The notes beneath the pieces were generated by a model. That model made no database searches. It was given only the letters and a program-made list of their open reading frames with translations, and had not been told where the DNA came from. From NCBI GenBank assembly GCA_050946255.1, contig JBMNUL010000156.1, forward strand, positions 1 through 6,156: 6,156 nucleotides of DNA. Direction: 5' to 3'. Position 1 is the stretch's first letter; every line of letters begins with the position of its first letter. The position numbers and the translations under genes are program-made. This DNA comes from JBMNUL01 sp050946255. GTDB taxonomy: Bacteria; Actinomycetota; Coriobacteriia; Coriobacteriales; CADBOM01. Of this stretch, positions 4,853 through 6,156 are shown in pieces.

Positions 4853-6156
4853 TTAGGCTCCCATGTAGTTCTCGCCGTCTGCGAAGCAGATGCGGCGGCG
4901 ACGCAGGAAGGTCTGAGGTCCGGTAACGCCCTCGCCGGTAGGCGTTGCGATGGTGGGCGAGTTGGTGCCCGAACCGTTCTCATCGCCGAAGGCGCTCATC
5001 GTTCCGCCGTTCTGCACGAAGATCGTGGTGTTGATCAGGCGGCCGAACTTGGTGGCACGGCGGGTGTACTCGGTCCAGATGGACGCAGAATGCCAGTTGC
5101 CATGCTCGGTGGGAACTGCCCACTCGACTGCCTGGTCGAAGTCCTTGCAGCGGACGAACGGCAGAACCGGCATCATCTGCTCGGTCTGGACCAGCGGCTC
5201 ATCATGCTGTGCCTCGAAGATCACGAGTCGAGGATCGCCATCGACTTTGATCCCGGCCTCAGCGGCGATGTCCTTGGCCATCTTGCCGACCCACTTCTTG
5301 TTGGCGGCATATCCGCCATTGTCGAGCTTGACGAGGCAGACGTCGGTGAGCCTGTCGGCCTCCTCGCGGGTGGCCACATAGCAGCCGAGGTTCTTGAACT
5401 CCTGCACCAGCTCATCGAACACTGCATCCACGACGAAGACCTCCTTCTCTGCGATGCAGAGGAGGTTGTTGTCAAACGATGCGGAAGCCAGGAGGCCAGC
5501 AGCGCACTTCTTGATGTCCGCGGTCTCATCGACAATCGAAGGCGGGTTGCCAGGACCAGCAGCTACGACCTTCTTGCCAGAGCTCATGAGCGTCTTGACC
5601 ATTGCAGGTCCGCCGGTTCCAACGAGCAGCTTGACCTTGGGGTTGTTCATGATCTCGTCGAGGGTTCCCATCGTCGGAACCTTGGGGGCAACGAGGATGT
5701 TGTTGGGGCCGCCGGCCTCGACAACAGCCTGGTTGAACAGCTGGATTGCATAGCTGGTGGTCTTGACCGCATTGGGGTGCGCGTTGAAGATCACGGTGTT
5801 TCCGCCAGCCATTGCGCAAATGCCATTACCGAACGGGGTGGCAATCGGGTTGGTGACTGGGGTGATGGCTCCAATGACTCCGTAGGGCACATAGTACTCA
5901 ACGGTGAGGCCCTTCTTGGAGGCGTACATGTTCGTGGGGATGGCCTCGGTGCCAGGGGTTGCCATGAGAGCACCGGTGTTCTTTCCGAGCTTGTCCTCGA
6001 CGCGGCCATAACCAGTCTCATCGAACTCCATCTGGCAAAGGTCCTGAATCATCGGGAAGACCTTGGCACGAATCGCCTGGATGAACTTCTCGCGATCTTC
6101 CATGGAGTAATTGTTGATGAGGTCCTGCTGTGCTTCGTAAGCAGCATCCACTGCCT
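4853..6156 (-). CDS. CoA-acylating aldehyde dehydrogenase (EutE/PduP/Ald type), 5' end outside window
   Basis: 434 codons are visible and the frame stays open to the window edge. The family is about 460-470 residues, so roughly 30 N-terminal residues are missing. The GTG at 6149-6151 is probably an internal Val of AVDAAYEAQ rather than the start. Numbering from that Val, key segments are PYGVIGAITPVTNP (89-102), GTGGPAMVKTLMSSGKK (178-194), AAGPGNPP (197-204), and SFDNNLLCIAEKE (225-237), in which Cys232 is the catalytic thiol. PTEHGNWHSASIWT (347-360) and PTIATPTGEGVTGPQTF (399-415) follow. The enzyme interconverts aldehyde + CoA + NAD+ and acyl-CoA + NADH. The match is to the EutE/PduP/butyraldehyde dehydrogenase group, not to hydrolytic aldehyde dehydrogenases. 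There is no iron-alcohol dehydrogenase fusion, which rules out AdhE. With ptb and buk downstream, four-carbon or propionyl chemistry is likely. Whether it has a microcompartment-targeting peptide cannot be seen, because the N terminus is cut off. Confidence 0.92.
   Translation of the reverse strand, partial: AVDAAYEAQQDLINNYSMEDREKFIQAIRAKVFPMIQDLCQMEFDETGYGRVEDKLGKNTGALMATPGTEAIPTNMYASKKGLTVEYYVPYGVIGAITPVTNPIATPFGNGICAMAGGNTVIFNAHPNAVKTTSYAIQLFNQAVVEAGGPNNILVAPKVPTMGTLDEIMNNPKVKLLVGTGGPAMVKTLMSSGKKVVAAGPGNPPSIVDETADIKKCAAGLLASASFDNNLLCIAEKEVFVVDAVFDELVQEFKNLGCYVATREEADRLTDVCLVKLDNGGYAANKKWVGKMAKDIAAEAGIKVDGDPRLVIFEAQHDEPLVQTEQMMPVLPFVRCKDFDQAVEWAVPTEHGNWHSASIWTEYTRRATKFGRLINTTIFVQNGGTMSAFGDENGSGTNSPTIATPTGEGVTGPQTFLRRRRICFADGENYMGA

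Overview
The window reads as a stretch of chromosome from an anaerobic, fermentative bacterium of moderately high GC content, perhaps Coriobacteriia/Actinomycetota or a higher-GC Firmicute. This rests on gene content and on C/G-rich wobble positions in the coding regions. The taxonomic guess is weak because there is no marker gene. No mobile element, CRISPR array, tRNA or rRNA is visible.

Left part (1-905, plus strand): the last 36 codons of an unrecognised gene, a short spacer, then a complete Nudix hydrolase with a perfect Nudix box, most like ADP-ribose pyrophosphatases. It converges on the minus-strand block across a 52-bp spacer.

Middle part (958-2173, minus strand): luxS followed after 19 bp by mtnN (pfs). 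These are the two steps that turn S-adenosylhomocysteine into adenine, homocysteine and the AI-2 precursor DPD. Upstream of luxS lies a 360-bp gene-free region. It holds a terminator-like hairpin for the gene before it and a degenerate ~19-bp periodic repeat with core CCAANGAACG (minus strand CGTTCNTTGG).

Right part (2534-6156, minus strand): a fermentation cassette in the order CoA-acylating aldehyde dehydrogenase (5' end outside the window), phosphate butyryltransferase (ptb), butyrate kinase (buk). Together they can convert aldehyde + CoA + NAD+ to acyl-CoA, then acyl-phosphate, then acid + ATP; the reverse direction (acid to aldehyde) is also chemically possible. The two gaps inside this cassette (176 and 118 bp) are long for an operon. 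Both contain stem-loops, including a 12-bp stem whose only imperfection is a G-U wobble in the minus-strand RNA.

No clearly unprecedented system is visible. The most interesting points are the periodic repeat upstream of luxS (with one exact extra copy of its core between ald and ptb), the structured spacers in the cassette, and the use of Ptb-Buk beside an EutE/PduP-type aldehyde dehydrogenase, where PduL/Pta and AckA are the usual partners.
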